64,000 nt of DNA from CAZCGA01 sp964498075 (GCA_964498075.1 CAZCGA010000006.1:1-64000); one strand, 5' to 3'; positions 13,848 to 24,400 are shown, counted from the stretch's first letter. Numbers and translations are program-made. The notes: generated by a model from the sequence alone, not told the origin.

Positions 13848-16032
13848 ACGCCTCCTCGTCCTCCCGCACCCGACCCGCACCTGACCCAGCCAACCGCTGG
13901 AGATCCTTCGGCAAGAGACGCTCGACTCCGCTCACCCCCCCAAGCAACGAGATGGTGTCGCGGATGCGTGTGAGTCGTTGCGCGATTGGCTGCTCCCGCG
14001 ACCAATTCTGGCGCAGTTTCCAGATCGCCATCCGAACGAGATGACCGAACGCAATGCATCGGGCGTCACCACGCGTCGCCTTCACCCCCGCACCGCGAAG
14101 AGAGGTGAGGTCTGCCAAGACTAGGCCGACGATCTCCTCCAGCGATGAAGCGAGGAGTCTCCGCGACATCGAGCCCGTAGACCGGCACACGAAAACGGTA
14201 TCAATGACGGATGAGCCTGTTCCGTTGATGTGAATCGAGGCACTCATCTCGGCCGGGCAGGGAATCGATGCCGAGCAGACGAGCCGAGCATCGAGGATGG
14301 CCACGGCGACCGGGAAGTACGCCTCGATCGTGTTGTGATGAAAGGTGAAGACCAGCGGCCGGCCGGGCTTCAGGGCCTTGGCCATCCGTTCAAAGACCTC
14401 GGAGAGGCCTTCCGCGAAATGCGTAAGGTTGCGCTCCATCGTGGCGTTCCCGGTCAGCTCGTTCTCGCTGCGGGTCGTCGTTCTGGTGAGCGGCTCGCCG
14501 GCGCCGTCCGACACGATACGCCGCAGCCACGCATAGCAAAAGTCCATCAGCTCCGCGTACTGCACGTTGGCAAAGTACGGCGGATCCGTGAACACCGCGT
14601 CGAGCGATGCCGCAGGGAGCGAAGCCTTCGTGGCGGTGGCACACTCCAACCGCACGGTCCGCTCCATTCCCGTCTTTCTCCCGTTGCGGAAGTCGCCAAT
14701 CCATTCCCCCGGAATCGGGACCTGCACTTTTCGCCCGGCCCGGTAGCGCACCTCGAACGGCGCGTCGCAGTACTGCTTGGCGCGGATGAACTTCTCGACG
14801 ATGTTCGACCAGCCACCGCTCCCGACGTTCACGCCGCTGCGGTCGTTCAGGATGCCCAACAGATTCGATTCGCATTCGACCAGACCGACCGGGAAGCCGT
14901 GGACGGAGAAGATGTCCAGGGATTTCAGCGCATACGTATCGTACCGGCACAGCATGTTCTGGTACCGCAGCAGGTCGGACAGGTTCGTGGCCAGCGCGTT
15001 CCGCACACGTTCCTTCGACTCCTTGGCAACTGCCCGGCAAATCAGCTCGAGACCGAGAAGTTGCCGCGCATTGAACATCTCGCAGTAGCGTCGGTAGCCC
15101 CAACGGTGGAGACGATTCGTCTCATCACCCTCCGGGATCTCGTCATCGGGCACGTACGCTGGCTGCATACGCCGCAGCTTGGCCTCGGCCTGTGTGTAGC
15201 GAACCAGGTCGTCATCGCCGGGCTTCTTGAAGAAGCGGCCTTGGTGGCGCGGCTTGCAACTAGGACAGTGATACTCGATCGCGAAGAGTCGATGCTCTGG
15301 CGGCCCGGAAGACGGATTCGGATAGGTCACCGTCCTTTCGCACTGCGGACAGGCCACTCGATTTCGTGCGGCAGGTCCCGCGGTCGTCAGGCCCACACCA
15401 CACGCGCCACACGTCCCAGGATGGGTGCGGTCGTCAGCCTCATTCAACTCGCCGCAGCCCGAGCAGATGATCACGTTCTTCGGGTGGCGCCGATTCTCGG
15501 CGAGCAAATAACCTGGGAAGAGGTCGATGCTGTTGTGGCAGTGCGCGCAGGCGATCTGTTTGACCCAAAGGAAATACTTCACGGACGCATCGTCGCGACC
15601 GCACTTGAGGCAAGCCGTCTGATAGAGCTGCCCGACCTGGCGGGCCAGCGCAGCTCCCACCTTCTCGGCAGCAATGCGGTAGGCAGCCAAGTCGAGATGC
15701 TCGATCTCTTGCCGCACGATCCAGTACGCCATCGGGTTGATGTCGTAGCCGATGACGTCACAACCCACCCTATTCGCTTCCAGCAACGGCGTGCCGCCGC
15801 CCATGAACGGGTCGGCGATGCGAATGCCCCGCAAATCGTGCGATCGGAAGAACGTCTCCTCGATCGGCGCGTCGACGAACTCGGAGAGAATCAGAGCCCG
15901 GAAGAGAGTGCCGGGGCGCCGCGCGAACCACTTGTGGACGGCAATGATCGGACGATAGTTCTGCTGGATCTGCTTCTCCCGCAGCGCCATCTCGGCGACG
16001 AACGCGACGTTGAAGTTCCGCTCTATGCCCAT
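13816..16032 (-). CDS. DUF1156-type adenine-specific DNA methyltransferase with zinc ribbons
   Basis: A 738-residue DNA methyltransferase of the COG1743/DUF1156 type. The conserved N-terminus (NYRPIIAVHKWFARRPGTLF) leads to the SAM-binding motif DPFMGGGT near residue 75, then a long insertion with six CxxC pairs (about residues 141-260, probably three zinc ribbons that may read the target), and the catalytic DPPY near residue 483. These enzymes methylate adenine N6. Relatives serve in DISARM and other defence loci. Here it pairs with the downstream PD-(D/E)xK gene, which it overlaps by 32 nt. The ATG at 16032 is preferred; a GTG at 16050 is the alternative. Its promoter must lie in the 150 bp shared with the divergent gene at 16182. 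Confidence 0.88.
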   Translation of the reverse strand: MGIERNFNVAFVAEMALREKQIQQNYRPIIAVHKWFARRPGTLFRALILSEFVDAPIEETFFRSHDLRGIRIADPFMGGGTPLLEANRVGCDVIGYDINPMAYWIVRQEIEHLDLAAYRIAAEKVGAALARQVGQLYQTACLKCGRDDASVKYFLWVKQIACAHCHNSIDLFPGYLLAENRRHPKNVIICSGCGELNEADDRTHPGTCGACGVGLTTAGPAARNRVACPQCERTVTYPNPSSGPPEHRLFAIEYHCPSCKPRHQGRFFKKPGDDDLVRYTQAEAKLRRMQPAYVPDDEIPEGDETNRLHRWGYRRYCEMFNARQLLGLELICRAVAKESKERVRNALATNLSDLLRYQNMLCRYDTYALKSLDIFSVHGFPVGLVECESNLLGILNDRSGVNVGSGGWSNIVEKFIRAKQYCDAPFEVRYRAGRKVQVPIPGEWIGDFRNGRKTGMERTVRLECATATKASLPAASLDAVFTDPPYFANVQYAELMDFCYAWLRRIVSDGAGEPLTRTTTRSENELTGNATMERNLTHFAEGLSEVFERMAKALKPGRPLVFTFHHNTIEAYFPVAVAILDARLVCSASIPCPAEMSASIHINGTGSSVIDTVFVCRSTGSMSRRLLASSLEEIVGLVLADLTSLRGAGVKATRGDARCIAFGHLVRMAIWKLRQNWSREQPIAQRLTRIRDTISLLGGVSGVERLLPKDLQRLAGSGAGRVREDEEAYAASRAEVAF

Positions 16033-16181
16033 CGCAGCGACCGCCCCCACCAGAGTCCACCTCGGAGTGTGGATGCAGAATGATCGGTCTCCAACAAGCC
16101 GTCAAGGGCGCCGCTCGGCCGCGAGTGATCCTCGACGATGTGATACAGCTGTCACCGGGAGCGGTTGCAAGGAGAGCCAGA

Positions 16182-16577
16182 ATGCGGGAGCCGGGTAGAC
16201 AGCGACGCTCGCACCAGACGCCTGCGTTTCATCGAGCCGTCTACCGGCTCGTCCGCCAAGTACCCCCTGGAAAGGTCGCAACCTATGGCCAGGTGGCCGC
16301 GATCCTGGGACATCCACGCGCGGCGCGAGCCGTAGGACAAGCCCTACGCATGTTGCCGTCCGTGCTGCAGCATGTCGTGCCCTGGCAGCGCGTGATCAAT
16401 GCCGCCGGCGGGATCAGCCATCGCGGCGACATCTTCCGCCCGGAGCGTCAGCGAGAGCTCTTGGAGCGGGAAGGCGTGCGCTTCGACCGCGGCGGCAAGG
16501 TCGATCTCAAACGGGTCCTCTGGCCCGGCCCGAAGAAGGAATGGATGACCAAGCTGCGAAGCGAGTTCCCATTCTGA
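16182..16577 (+). CDS. Alkyltransferase-like protein (ATL, MGMT family without the Cys)
   Basis: A 131-residue DNA-repair protein of the Ogt/MGMT C-terminal domain family. The conserved segment reads VPPGKVATYGQVA, then ARAVGQALR, then VVPWQRVINAAGG. The active-site PCHRV of true O6-alkylguanine transferases is replaced by PWQRV, with Trp for Cys. This is the hallmark of ATL proteins, which bind O6-alkylguanine and flag it for nucleotide excision repair without removing the alkyl group. I start it at 16182, where GGAGAG lies 6-7 nt upstream; the longer frame from 16080 overlaps the shared promoter region. It is divergent from the methyltransferase. Confidence 0.9.
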   Translation: MREPGRQRRSHQTPAFHRAVYRLVRQVPPGKVATYGQVAAILGHPRAARAVGQALRMLPSVLQHVVPWQRVINAAGGISHRGDIFRPERQRELLEREGVRFDRGGKVDLKRVLWPGPKKEWMTKLRSEFPF

Positions 16578-16586
16578 TACCGTCGA

Positions 16587-17327
16587 TCACTGCGCCGCAA
16601 ACCATGCCTTGAAGAACCGCTCCAGGGCACCCTCCGAAGCACGCATCATGCGCTGCATGGCGAGCAGGCCGGACACGGCTCCGGGGTGGGTCACGATGTA
16701 TTTCGCGAAAGCCAGCGGCTTGACGGCGCCGCTCTGTGGATCGATGAACTTGCCGACGTGATCCAACTCGACGTTCGCCGTATCCAAGATCGAGCGCACG
16801 GATATGAACGGCACACCGTGGCGCGCCGCACACGCCGCAATCGCCCCACCTTCCATTTCGACCGCGACCGCACCGTACGCTTCCGCTGCCGCCCGCCTCT
16901 CCGCAACGCTCATCAGCATCTCCGGGGTACACAGCACCGGACCAGGAATCGCCCGCAGCGCCGCACGCTCGGCGACTCGACACACTTTCTCGCGTTGATC
17001 GGCGTCGGTTTCGAAGACTTCACCCGATGGATCGCCGACGATCGTCGTCGCGGGGGTGAGATCTCCCGGTACCAAGTCGCTGGTCAAGGCGCCGGCACAG
17101 CCGGTCGACACAAAGAGCTCGAAGCGGCCCGTCTCGCTCACGGCCCGCGCGGCCGCCCCAGCTAGCTGCAGACCCATGCCGGTCTTCACCACCCAGACCT
17201 CGTGCTTCGGCGTGACGCCACGCCACACCGTAAACCCGTCCAAGCGATCACGCGTGACCTGGCGCAGCGAACGCAATACCGGCCGGCACTCAAACCGCAG
17301 CGCTCCAAAGATGGCGATCCGTTCCAC
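16587..17327 (-). CDS. hpnG: Phosphorylase-superfamily nucleosidase, hopanoid-associated (HpnG-like)
   Basis: A 246-residue PNP/UDP-phosphorylase-fold enzyme. Motifs: VKTGMG near residue 49, FVSTGCAGAL for the phosphate/ribose site, VAVEMEGGAIAACA with the purine-site MEGG, and ISVRSILDTAN. The arrangement matches the hopanoid-associated nucleosidases (HpnG), which remove adenine from adenosylhopane in making extended hopanoids. MTA/SAH nucleosidases are the alternative. It starts with GTG and has a weak Shine-Dalgarno sequence. No squalene-hopene cyclase or hpnH is in the window, so the role rests on family similarity alone. Confidence 0.75.
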   Translation of the reverse strand: MERIAIFGALRFECRPVLRSLRQVTRDRLDGFTVWRGVTPKHEVWVVKTGMGLQLAGAAARAVSETGRFELFVSTGCAGALTSDLVPGDLTPATTIVGDPSGEVFETDADQREKVCRVAERAALRAIPGPVLCTPEMLMSVAERRAAAEAYGAVAVEMEGGAIAACAARHGVPFISVRSILDTANVELDHVGKFIDPQSGAVKPLAFAKYIVTHPGAVSGLLAMQRMMRASEGALERFFKAWFAAQ

Positions 17328-17395
17328 GGTGTGTGCATCCTACTGCCCCGACCGGCGGGCGGCAACGAGGGCGGCAACACCGGGGCCGCGAGCTG

Positions 17396-18961
17396 TCAGC
17401 TCGGCGGCTGCTCCAAGCGCAACCCGCGTGGCGTCGCCCAGCGCTCGACTTGAGCGAGCAGACCGTCCACCCCAACGGCGAGGAGCGCCGCCGGCAGAGC
17501 ACCTGAGAGAATGAGATTGATATCGGTGACCGTCAGACCGGTGACGATGGGTTCACCCAGCCCACCCGCGCCGATGAAGGCCGCGAGTGTGGCAGTGCCA
17601 ATGTTGATCACGGTGGAGGTTCGCACACCCGCCAGGATCACCGGAGCTGCGAGGGGAAGCTCGACCTGCCGCAAGAGCTGCCGGGGGGACATGCCCAAGC
17701 CGATCCCGACCTCGGTGACGCGGCGATCGACGCTGCGCAAACCGGTGACCGTGTTGCGCAGAATGGGCAGCAGACCGTACAGGAAAAGCGCCGCGATCGC
17801 GGTCTTCGCCCCGATGCCAAACAGCGGCAGCATGAAGGCGAGCAAGGCGATCGAGGGAACCGTCTGGAGAACGCCGGCGGCGGCCAACGCGACGGCGGCA
17901 AGGCGTGGCTTGCGGCTGACCACGATGCCGAGCGGGATCGCCACCAGGCAGGCGAGCATCTCGGCACTCGTGGTGAGCACGAGGTGCCACGCCGCAAGAT
18001 CGAACGTGACGACGCGGCGCTGCCACAGGAGCGCCAGCAGCGAACGTTCGCGCGCCGGTGAACCGACCGCTTCGTGCGCCAAGCCAAGCCCGATGAGGAA
18101 GGTCGACGCCACTTCCGCCGGACTGCGATTCTCGCCCTCGACCTGATGATTCAACCGGCGCATGGTCTCATCGTCGAGGCGCCCCGCGAGTAACGCCAAG
18201 GCTTCAACGGCCGCAGGAACCTGCGTCAGCAGCGTTCGTCGAACCAGCGGTGCGCCCTCGTATGGTGGAAAGAAGTGCTTGTCGTCGCGCAGGGCAACGA
18301 GGTTCTGGGTGACGATCTTTGCATCCGTGGAATAGCCGTCGGACACATCGATCGCACCCTCGGCCAAGGCGCGATAGGCCAGGTCGTGCTCCATGCCCAC
18401 CAGCGAGCTCACGTTCAGATCGTAGACCTGCCGCAACCCCTGCATCCCGTCTTGGCGCTCGAGGAACTCGTGCGACATTCCGTAGCGCAACGGGTGTGCG
18501 GCCAAATCGCTGACGCTGCTGATTCCGAGACGCCGCGCCGGCTCGCTTCGCATCATGAGGACGTAGGTATTGTTGAATCCGAACGGCGCCAGCCACACCA
18601 AGCCATACCGTTCCGAGAAAGCGCTGCTGACACGACTGAAGGCCGCCGACGCGGTGCCGACGGGCGACGCATCACCCATGATGTCGCGCAATCCGGTGCC
18701 GGTGTACTCCGCATACAGGTCGATGCCGCCGGAGCACAGCGCGTCGAAGGCGACCTGCGTGCCGGCGAGGTTGAAGCGCCGCTCGACGCGAACGCCGGCG
18801 TGCACCTCCAACACCTGCGCCATGAGCTCACCGAGGACCGCCCCTTCGGTGAAGTTCTTTGCGCCGACGATCACCGTCGGGGCGACTGGAAGGTCCGCCA
18901 AGGCGGGCAGGGGGGCGCACACGACCACCATGAGTGCGGCGAGTACGGCGCGTCGTGTCAT
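17396..18961 (-). CDS. Fused substrate-binding/permease subunit of a glycine-betaine/choline-type ABC importer
   Basis: A 521-residue membrane protein. A signal peptide (LAALMVVVCAPLPALA) leads to an OpuC/ProX-type binding domain (about residues 28-295: VIVGAKNFTEGAVLGE, YAEYTGTG, SDGYSTDAKI). A ProW/OpuCB permease domain follows (about 305-515), with GIGLGMSPRQLLRQVELPLA as the coupling loop. Such fusions take up compatible solutes for osmoprotection. The binding domain precedes the permease, so it is exported before the transmembrane part. The ATG overlaps the stop of the ATPase gene (ATGA), giving a two-gene operon with ATPase first. Confidence 0.9.
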   Translation of the reverse strand: MTRRAVLAALMVVVCAPLPALADLPVAPTVIVGAKNFTEGAVLGELMAQVLEVHAGVRVERRFNLAGTQVAFDALCSGGIDLYAEYTGTGLRDIMGDASPVGTASAAFSRVSSAFSERYGLVWLAPFGFNNTYVLMMRSEPARRLGISSVSDLAAHPLRYGMSHEFLERQDGMQGLRQVYDLNVSSLVGMEHDLAYRALAEGAIDVSDGYSTDAKIVTQNLVALRDDKHFFPPYEGAPLVRRTLLTQVPAAVEALALLAGRLDDETMRRLNHQVEGENRSPAEVASTFLIGLGLAHEAVGSPARERSLLALLWQRRVVTFDLAAWHLVLTTSAEMLACLVAIPLGIVVSRKPRLAAVALAAAGVLQTVPSIALLAFMLPLFGIGAKTAIAALFLYGLLPILRNTVTGLRSVDRRVTEVGIGLGMSPRQLLRQVELPLAAPVILAGVRTSTVINIGTATLAAFIGAGGLGEPIVTGLTVTDINLILSGALPAALLAVGVDGLLAQVERWATPRGLRLEQPPS

Positions 18962-19710
18962 TGCTGCACGCCCAGGAAGCTCGCCACGAACTCGCTCGCC
19001 GGGGCGGCCCGAATCTCGTCGGGACTTGCAAACTGGATGAGGTCGCCGTCTGCGAGTACGGCGACGCGGTCGGCAAGGAGAAAGGCTTCGTCGACGTCGT
19101 GCGTCACGAGCACCACGGTCTTGTGCAACCGCGCCTTCAGGTCGAGGAACTCGCGCTGCAACCGACGCCGGTTCAGCGGATCCAGGGCACCGAAGGGCTC
19201 GTCCATCAACACGAGCGGCGGATCACCCGCGAGCGCGCGCGCCAGCCCGACGCGCTGACGCTGCCCGCCGCTCAGCTCCACCGGGTAGCGGGGGCCGTGC
19301 AGTGCGTAGTCGAGCCCCACCAGCGCAAAGAGCTCCTCGGCGCGCTGCTGCCGGCGCGTCTCCGGCCAGTCCAACAGCCGGGGGACGACGTCGACGTTTT
19401 GCTCAGCCGTCAAGTGCGGAAACAACCCGGCTTCCTGGACGACGTAACCGATGCCGCGCCGCAGTTGGATCGCGTCGATCGTCAAGATGTCACGGCCGTC
19501 GACCAGGATCGTCCCCGACGTCGGCGCGACCAACCGGTTGATGAGCTTCAGCGTGGTGGTTTTGCCGCACCCCGAGGGTCCGAGCAAGGCGACGGTGCTG
19601 CCGCCCGCGACGGCAAGGGTCAACCCGCGCAGCGCGACGTGCCCGTCGGGATAGACCTTGCGGACGGTGCGCAGCTCGATGGTTCCCGCGGCCCGCGTCG
19701 GCTCACTCAC
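18958..19710 (-). CDS. ATPase of the glycine-betaine/choline-type ABC importer (OpuCA/ProV-like)
   Basis: A 250-residue ABC ATPase. Walker A GPSGCGKTT at about residues 44-52, signature LSGGQRQR, Walker B VLMDEPFGALDP, and H-loop VTHDVDEA; the sequence RRGIGYVVQEAGLFPHLT around the Q-loop is typical of the OpuA/OpuC family. It lacks the CBS tail of many OpuCA proteins, ending soon after the nucleotide-binding domain. GTG start at 19710. It is translationally coupled to the fused receptor/permease gene. Confidence 0.9.
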   Translation of the reverse strand: MSEPTRAAGTIELRTVRKVYPDGHVALRGLTLAVAGGSTVALLGPSGCGKTTTLKLINRLVAPTSGTILVDGRDILTIDAIQLRRGIGYVVQEAGLFPHLTAEQNVDVVPRLLDWPETRRQQRAEELFALVGLDYALHGPRYPVELSGGQRQRVGLARALAGDPPLVLMDEPFGALDPLNRRRLQREFLDLKARLHKTVVLVTHDVDEAFLLADRVAVLADGDLIQFASPDEIRAAPASEFVASFLGVQQ

Positions 19711-19734
19711 GAGAGCGCCAGCACGCCGTCAGTC

Positions 19735-21366
19735 TCAGCCCGCCGGTGCGCTCGCCAGCAGCGACCGGATGGCGTTCCACGGCGCACCCGCCGGCAGATC
19801 CGCCAGCTGACGGCGCAGCCAAAACCACAGCCCGATCGGCCAGACTGCGCCGAGCGCCACGTAACGGCCGACGTAGCGCCACAGCCGCAGCCAGCGCTTG
19901 CGGGGAACCTTCAAGGGCACGGGGCCCCGATGCCGCTTACCGCGCGCCTTCAACACCGCCCGCGACGTGCGCATGGCGGAGATGACCGCGCTCTCCATGG
20001 TGGTCAGGTCGGCGTCGGAACGGCAGTAGTCGCCGGCGATGTACAGATTGTCGATACGAGTGCGGGTCGCCGGGCGGAAGTGCCACGCCCCGATGGTATT
20101 GAGGAACAGCGGCACCTCGACGTTCGGCCGCATCTGACTCTTGACCCCGTCGATCTCCTCGGGTTCGAACGGCACGTACTCCCGCAGCTCGTCAATGATG
20201 ACCTTTTCCGCCTCGGACGGGGACAAGTGCGCCAGCGGGATGAAGTGCGATGCGATGACACTCAGCACCGTGTTGTTCAGTCCCCGCCACTGTTGCGAGA
20301 CGTCGATGAAGGAAAGGCCGAGGCGCGACCCGTAGAGGTTCACATGCTCCTTCGGGAGGTGCGGGATGCGGCAATTGAAGTGGAGGTGCAGCGCCGCCAT
20401 CGGCTCGCTCTGCAGGTGCGCGAGATCGCACAAGAGCTTGCGCTTCTCGTCTACATCGAGGTGCTTCTCGCGTTCGGCGGGGTACTCCTTCTTGGCTTCG
20501 GTGGCGAAGAGCTGCTGATCGAGCAACCGCTCGGTGATCACGCCGTGCGGTGTTGCCAGAACGAAAATATCCCCTTCTCCCTTCAGCGGCTCACCTTCGT
20601 CGAACTGCACCCCGCAGATGTGGCCGTCGTCGCTGACGTCCAGCTTCCTCACGCGCCGGCCGAATTGGATCTCGACGCCCAGCTTCCGCAGGCGTTGCTC
20701 GAAGGGAGCGATGAATTTCTCGTGCAGGTTGCCGTTCAGGATCGAGTAGATCGGCGTCGGCGTCTCCGACCAGAGGTGGACCAGCTTTTGCGACGTCTTG
20801 GCCGAGAGCTCATAGTTCGGAATGGCGCTGGCCTGCAGGACCGTCTGCTGATGCAACGTGGCCATTTCCTCGGTGGCGTAAAAGCGCGAGCGCAGAAAAC
20901 CGTTGGCGCTGATCAAGTCGAGGAATCCACGGTTGCTCAACGGCTCGGCCGCCAGGTCCAGCGCGAAGTAGAAGGACATCAGCGTTTGGGTCCACGGCAG
21001 CAGGCCGGAGGTCAGGTTGCGGAACACGTTCCCCAAGGAGGACATGGGATAGAAGGTAATCAGGTGGGGAGCCGTTCCGCGCTTAAACGGTCCCTTCTTC
21101 AGGTGATGGAACTTTTCGATGTCGACGAGGTTGTCCTCGATGTTCAGCTCGTGCAGCAACCGGCGCGTGTTCAGGTACCAACCGGGAAACACGTGGTAGC
21201 CGTGCTCCTGGTAAATGCCGTTCTTGTCCTGCTCGGCACCCGCCTTCCCACCCAGGCGACAGCTGGCTTCGAGCAGGACCACGGGCAAGTCGCGCTTGGC
21301 CGCCTCCTTGGCGATGACCATTCCCGCCAGCCCGCCACCGATGATGACGACACGTCCCTCTTTCAT
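19735..21366 (-). CDS. FAD-dependent oxidoreductase, phytoene/carotenoid-desaturase-like
   Basis: A 543-residue flavoprotein. The N-terminal dinucleotide fold reads VVIIGGGLAGM with the second glycine signature LGGKAG, and the C-terminal FAD motif reads NLYIAGDYCRSD. The overall pattern (YHVFPGWYLNTRRLL, KTSQKLVHLWSETPTPIY) fits the amine-oxidase/phytoene-desaturase group. It ends with a hydrophobic, Trp-rich segment (LWRYVGRYVALGAVWPIGLWFWLR) that should anchor it to the membrane. The start has GGGAGGGAG 5 nt upstream. A carotenoid or isoprenoid dehydrogenation role is plausible, but no phytoene synthase is near. Confidence 0.82.
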   Translation of the reverse strand: MKEGRVVIIGGGLAGMVIAKEAAKRDLPVVLLEASCRLGGKAGAEQDKNGIYQEHGYHVFPGWYLNTRRLLHELNIEDNLVDIEKFHHLKKGPFKRGTAPHLITFYPMSSLGNVFRNLTSGLLPWTQTLMSFYFALDLAAEPLSNRGFLDLISANGFLRSRFYATEEMATLHQQTVLQASAIPNYELSAKTSQKLVHLWSETPTPIYSILNGNLHEKFIAPFEQRLRKLGVEIQFGRRVRKLDVSDDGHICGVQFDEGEPLKGEGDIFVLATPHGVITERLLDQQLFATEAKKEYPAEREKHLDVDEKRKLLCDLAHLQSEPMAALHLHFNCRIPHLPKEHVNLYGSRLGLSFIDVSQQWRGLNNTVLSVIASHFIPLAHLSPSEAEKVIIDELREYVPFEPEEIDGVKSQMRPNVEVPLFLNTIGAWHFRPATRTRIDNLYIAGDYCRSDADLTTMESAVISAMRTSRAVLKARGKRHRGPVPLKVPRKRWLRLWRYVGRYVALGAVWPIGLWFWLRRQLADLPAGAPWNAIRSLLASAPAG

Positions 21367-21412
21367 ACGCTCCCTCCCGAAACGCGTGTGGGTGCTCCTT
21401 TCGCCATGATGC

Positions 21413-24400
21413 TCACCCGCGGCAGCCGTGCTCCAGCAGCTGCCGCGCGACTTCCAGGTGCTTGGGCATCCCGACGTCGCGGTAACCCTCGATGGCGCGC
21501 TCCAACATCGACCGCCCGCGGCCGCGGTCCCCGGCGGCGTTGCGCTCCAGGAGCATGCGACTCACCCAGTACAGCGCCTCCGCCTTCTCCTTGCGCAGCC
21601 CGAGCTCCTGCGCTTGCTGGAGCGCGGCGCCGTAGTGTGCCTGCGCGCAGTCCCATCCTTCATTGACGGCGGCAATCATGCCGAGGATGCGGCGCAACAG
21701 AAACGACCAGGCTCCTGACAAGACCACACCGCGCTCGGTCATCTTCAGGAGGGGCGGGTAGAGTGCTGCGGCTTGCTCCTTCCGACCCAGCATGACCAGC
21801 GCCGCCGCAGCGGTGATCATGCCATCGTACCGGCCGGACGTAATCGGTTGCTCCAAGTCGGCGGCTGCGGGGAGGTGGCGCAGGAGAGCCTGTGCGCCGT
21901 CGCTGTCGCCCTGAAAGGCGCGGCACAACAAGACCGAGAGCATCCCTTCATGCACCGCGGGCGTGTTGCCCATCTCGTGGTGCAATCGGGCCGCTTCGCG
22001 CAAGAGGTCCTCGGTCCGGTCCGAACGGCCGGCGAGGAACTGGACCTCGGCAATGAGGTGGAGCGCCGGTGACAGTACCAGCTTGGCCGACGTTCGTGCA
22101 GTCACTTCAGCTTGCCGCGCCCAGAGCTCGGCTTGGCCGAGCTCGCCGCGTCCCATTGCCAGGACGCCGCGCATCACCGCGAGCAGGGCGATGCCGCTGC
22201 CGTCACCCATCTTCGTGGCGACTGCATCCAAGTCGTCGAGGCGGCGCTCCATCTCGGCCAGGCGCCCCAGCAGATGGAGCGCGATGGCTTGGTGGCCGAT
22301 GCACTGGCTGACAGCCCAGAGGTCGCCCGCCTCGCGCAACAGCTGCTCGGCGCGCGCCAGCGTCTGCATGCCGTCGGCGAATTCCATATACACTCGTTGA
22401 TGCAGCCCCTTGGTGGCGAGCACCGTACCGAGCAGACGTCCGGCGTCGCGCTTCTCGGCGATCACCACCGCTTGCTCAATGAGCGCATCCGCGGGCGCGG
22501 GCTGGCCGGCCAGACTCAGCATCGTGGCGGCCGCGGCGAGCAGCCGGCAGCGATGCTCACTGACGGACTCGGGATCGGCAGTCAGGCCGCGCTGCACCGC
22601 CTGCAGCGCATCGGGAAACTGCCCGCGCCAACCATGGAGCAACGCCAAGGCGTTGCAGGTCCGCTCGACACCCGGCGCATCCGCCAGCGCTTCGTAGATC
22701 ACCGCGGCCGCGTCCCAGCTGGCCACCGCGCTGCTCCAGTCGCCCGCACTGCGCTGCGCCGAGCCCAGCTTGAACAGCGCCTCGGCGCGCTCCTTCCCGC
22801 CGTCGGGGATGCGCTCGCACGCGTCCCGGTAGTACCGGATCGCCTCTTCGAACGCGCTGGCGGTGCGGGCCTGGTCGCCGGCCAGGATGAGGTAGCGGGC
22901 AGTGGTGCGCGCGTCGGCGCAGGTGCCGGCTTGGCGAAAGTGATGCGCCAGCGCCGCGGCCTGCTCGCCGAGGCGCCCGGAATCGACACGCTCGATGGCC
23001 TCGGCGACGCGCAGATGCAAGCGCTCGCGACGTGGGAGTGAGAGCTCGCGGTACAACGTCTGCCGGATCAGCTCGTGCGCGAAGCTGAACTGGATGCCGT
23101 GCTCTTCCCGCCGGCCGCGAATCAGCTGCGCCCGCTCGGCCTGGTCGATCGCGTCCGCCAGGGCATCGCCCTTCAACTCGCTGGCGGCTTCCAGCACGTT
23201 GTAGCGGAACACGCGGCCCACGACAGCCGCGGTCGTGAGGGTCTGACGGCTCGAGGGCTCGAGTCGGCGCAGGCGCCGTTCAATGGCCAGGCTGACACCC
23301 TTGGGCAGCTCGACAGCATGTGGGCTGATGTCCGAGCGCCAATTACCCGAGGCGTCGAGGAGCCGCTCCTCTTCGAGTAACAGCTTGATGAACTCTTCCA
23401 CGAAGAACGGGTTGCCCTCGGTCTCACTGTAGACCGCGTCCACCACCACCGCCGGGGGTTCTTGTTGCGCCAGTGCCAGGAGCATCAGGCGGACGCCCTC
23501 TCTACCGAATCCCGACAGGGACAGGCTACAGTAGAAGCGTTGCCGGTGCAGCTCGGTCAGCGTCTCGGTCAGCGGATGCGCCGCGTCGACCTCGATGTCG
23601 CGCACGGTACCGACGACGACCATCGGAAGGTTGGCGATCACGCGGATGAGACTCCGCAGCAGCAGCTGCGTGGGGCGGTCCGACCAGTGCAGGTCTTCGA
23701 GGATCAGCAGCAACGGCTTCCGTCGTGCCGCACCAACAATGAAGCTCACCACACTCTCGAGCAGGAAGTGGCGTTCCTGATCCGCCGGCAGCGGCGGCGT
23801 GGGGGGCACGCCCTGCAACTTGTCTCTGACCTCCGGCAGCAGCTTGGCCACCCACGAGGCACCTTCACCGAGCAGCTTCTTCAACACCGGTCGGGTGCAG
23901 CGCTTCGCCAGCGGACGCAACGCCTCGATGAACGGCCCGTAAGCGGGCGGCCCGCCGGCCTCGTAGCATTGACCCGCGACGACGGTGAAACCCCGGTCGA
24001 TGGCGAAGGCGCTGGCTTCCGCCGCGAGCCGGCTCTTGCCGACGCCCGGTTCGCCCAACAGCATTGTCACGCCGCCGCGGCCTTCGCTGGCGGTCTCGAC
24101 GAGATGCTTGACCCTGGTGAGCTCCGCGTCGCGACCGACGAACGGGGTCGGGTCGGCCAACGCGCTGACTAGATTGGCACCGAGGCTGGCTTCGGCTCGC
24201 GGCACGACTTCGTAGAGGCGCCACGGCTCCGGAAAGCCCTTCAGCGGATACGCCCCAGCATCGCGGAACTCGAGGTTTCCCAGCGATCCGATGATATCCT
24301 TGACCAGCTGCGAGACGAGCACTTGTCCGCCCTCGGCGGCCGCACAGATGCGGGCGGCGGCGTTGACCGCCGCGCCGTAGTAGTCGCCTTTTTCCCGAAT

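Noticed and set aside
14230..16083. 617-codon plus-strand open frame
   Set aside because: Antisense to the DNA methyltransferase, whose SAM, zinc and DPPY motifs are all on the minus strand. Its own translation is Arg/Gly/Asp-rich without any domain.
18934..21666. 910-codon plus-strand open frame
   Set aside because: Covers three minus-strand genes in antisense (ABC ATPase, FAD enzyme, cyclase end). Composition is typical of shadow frames.
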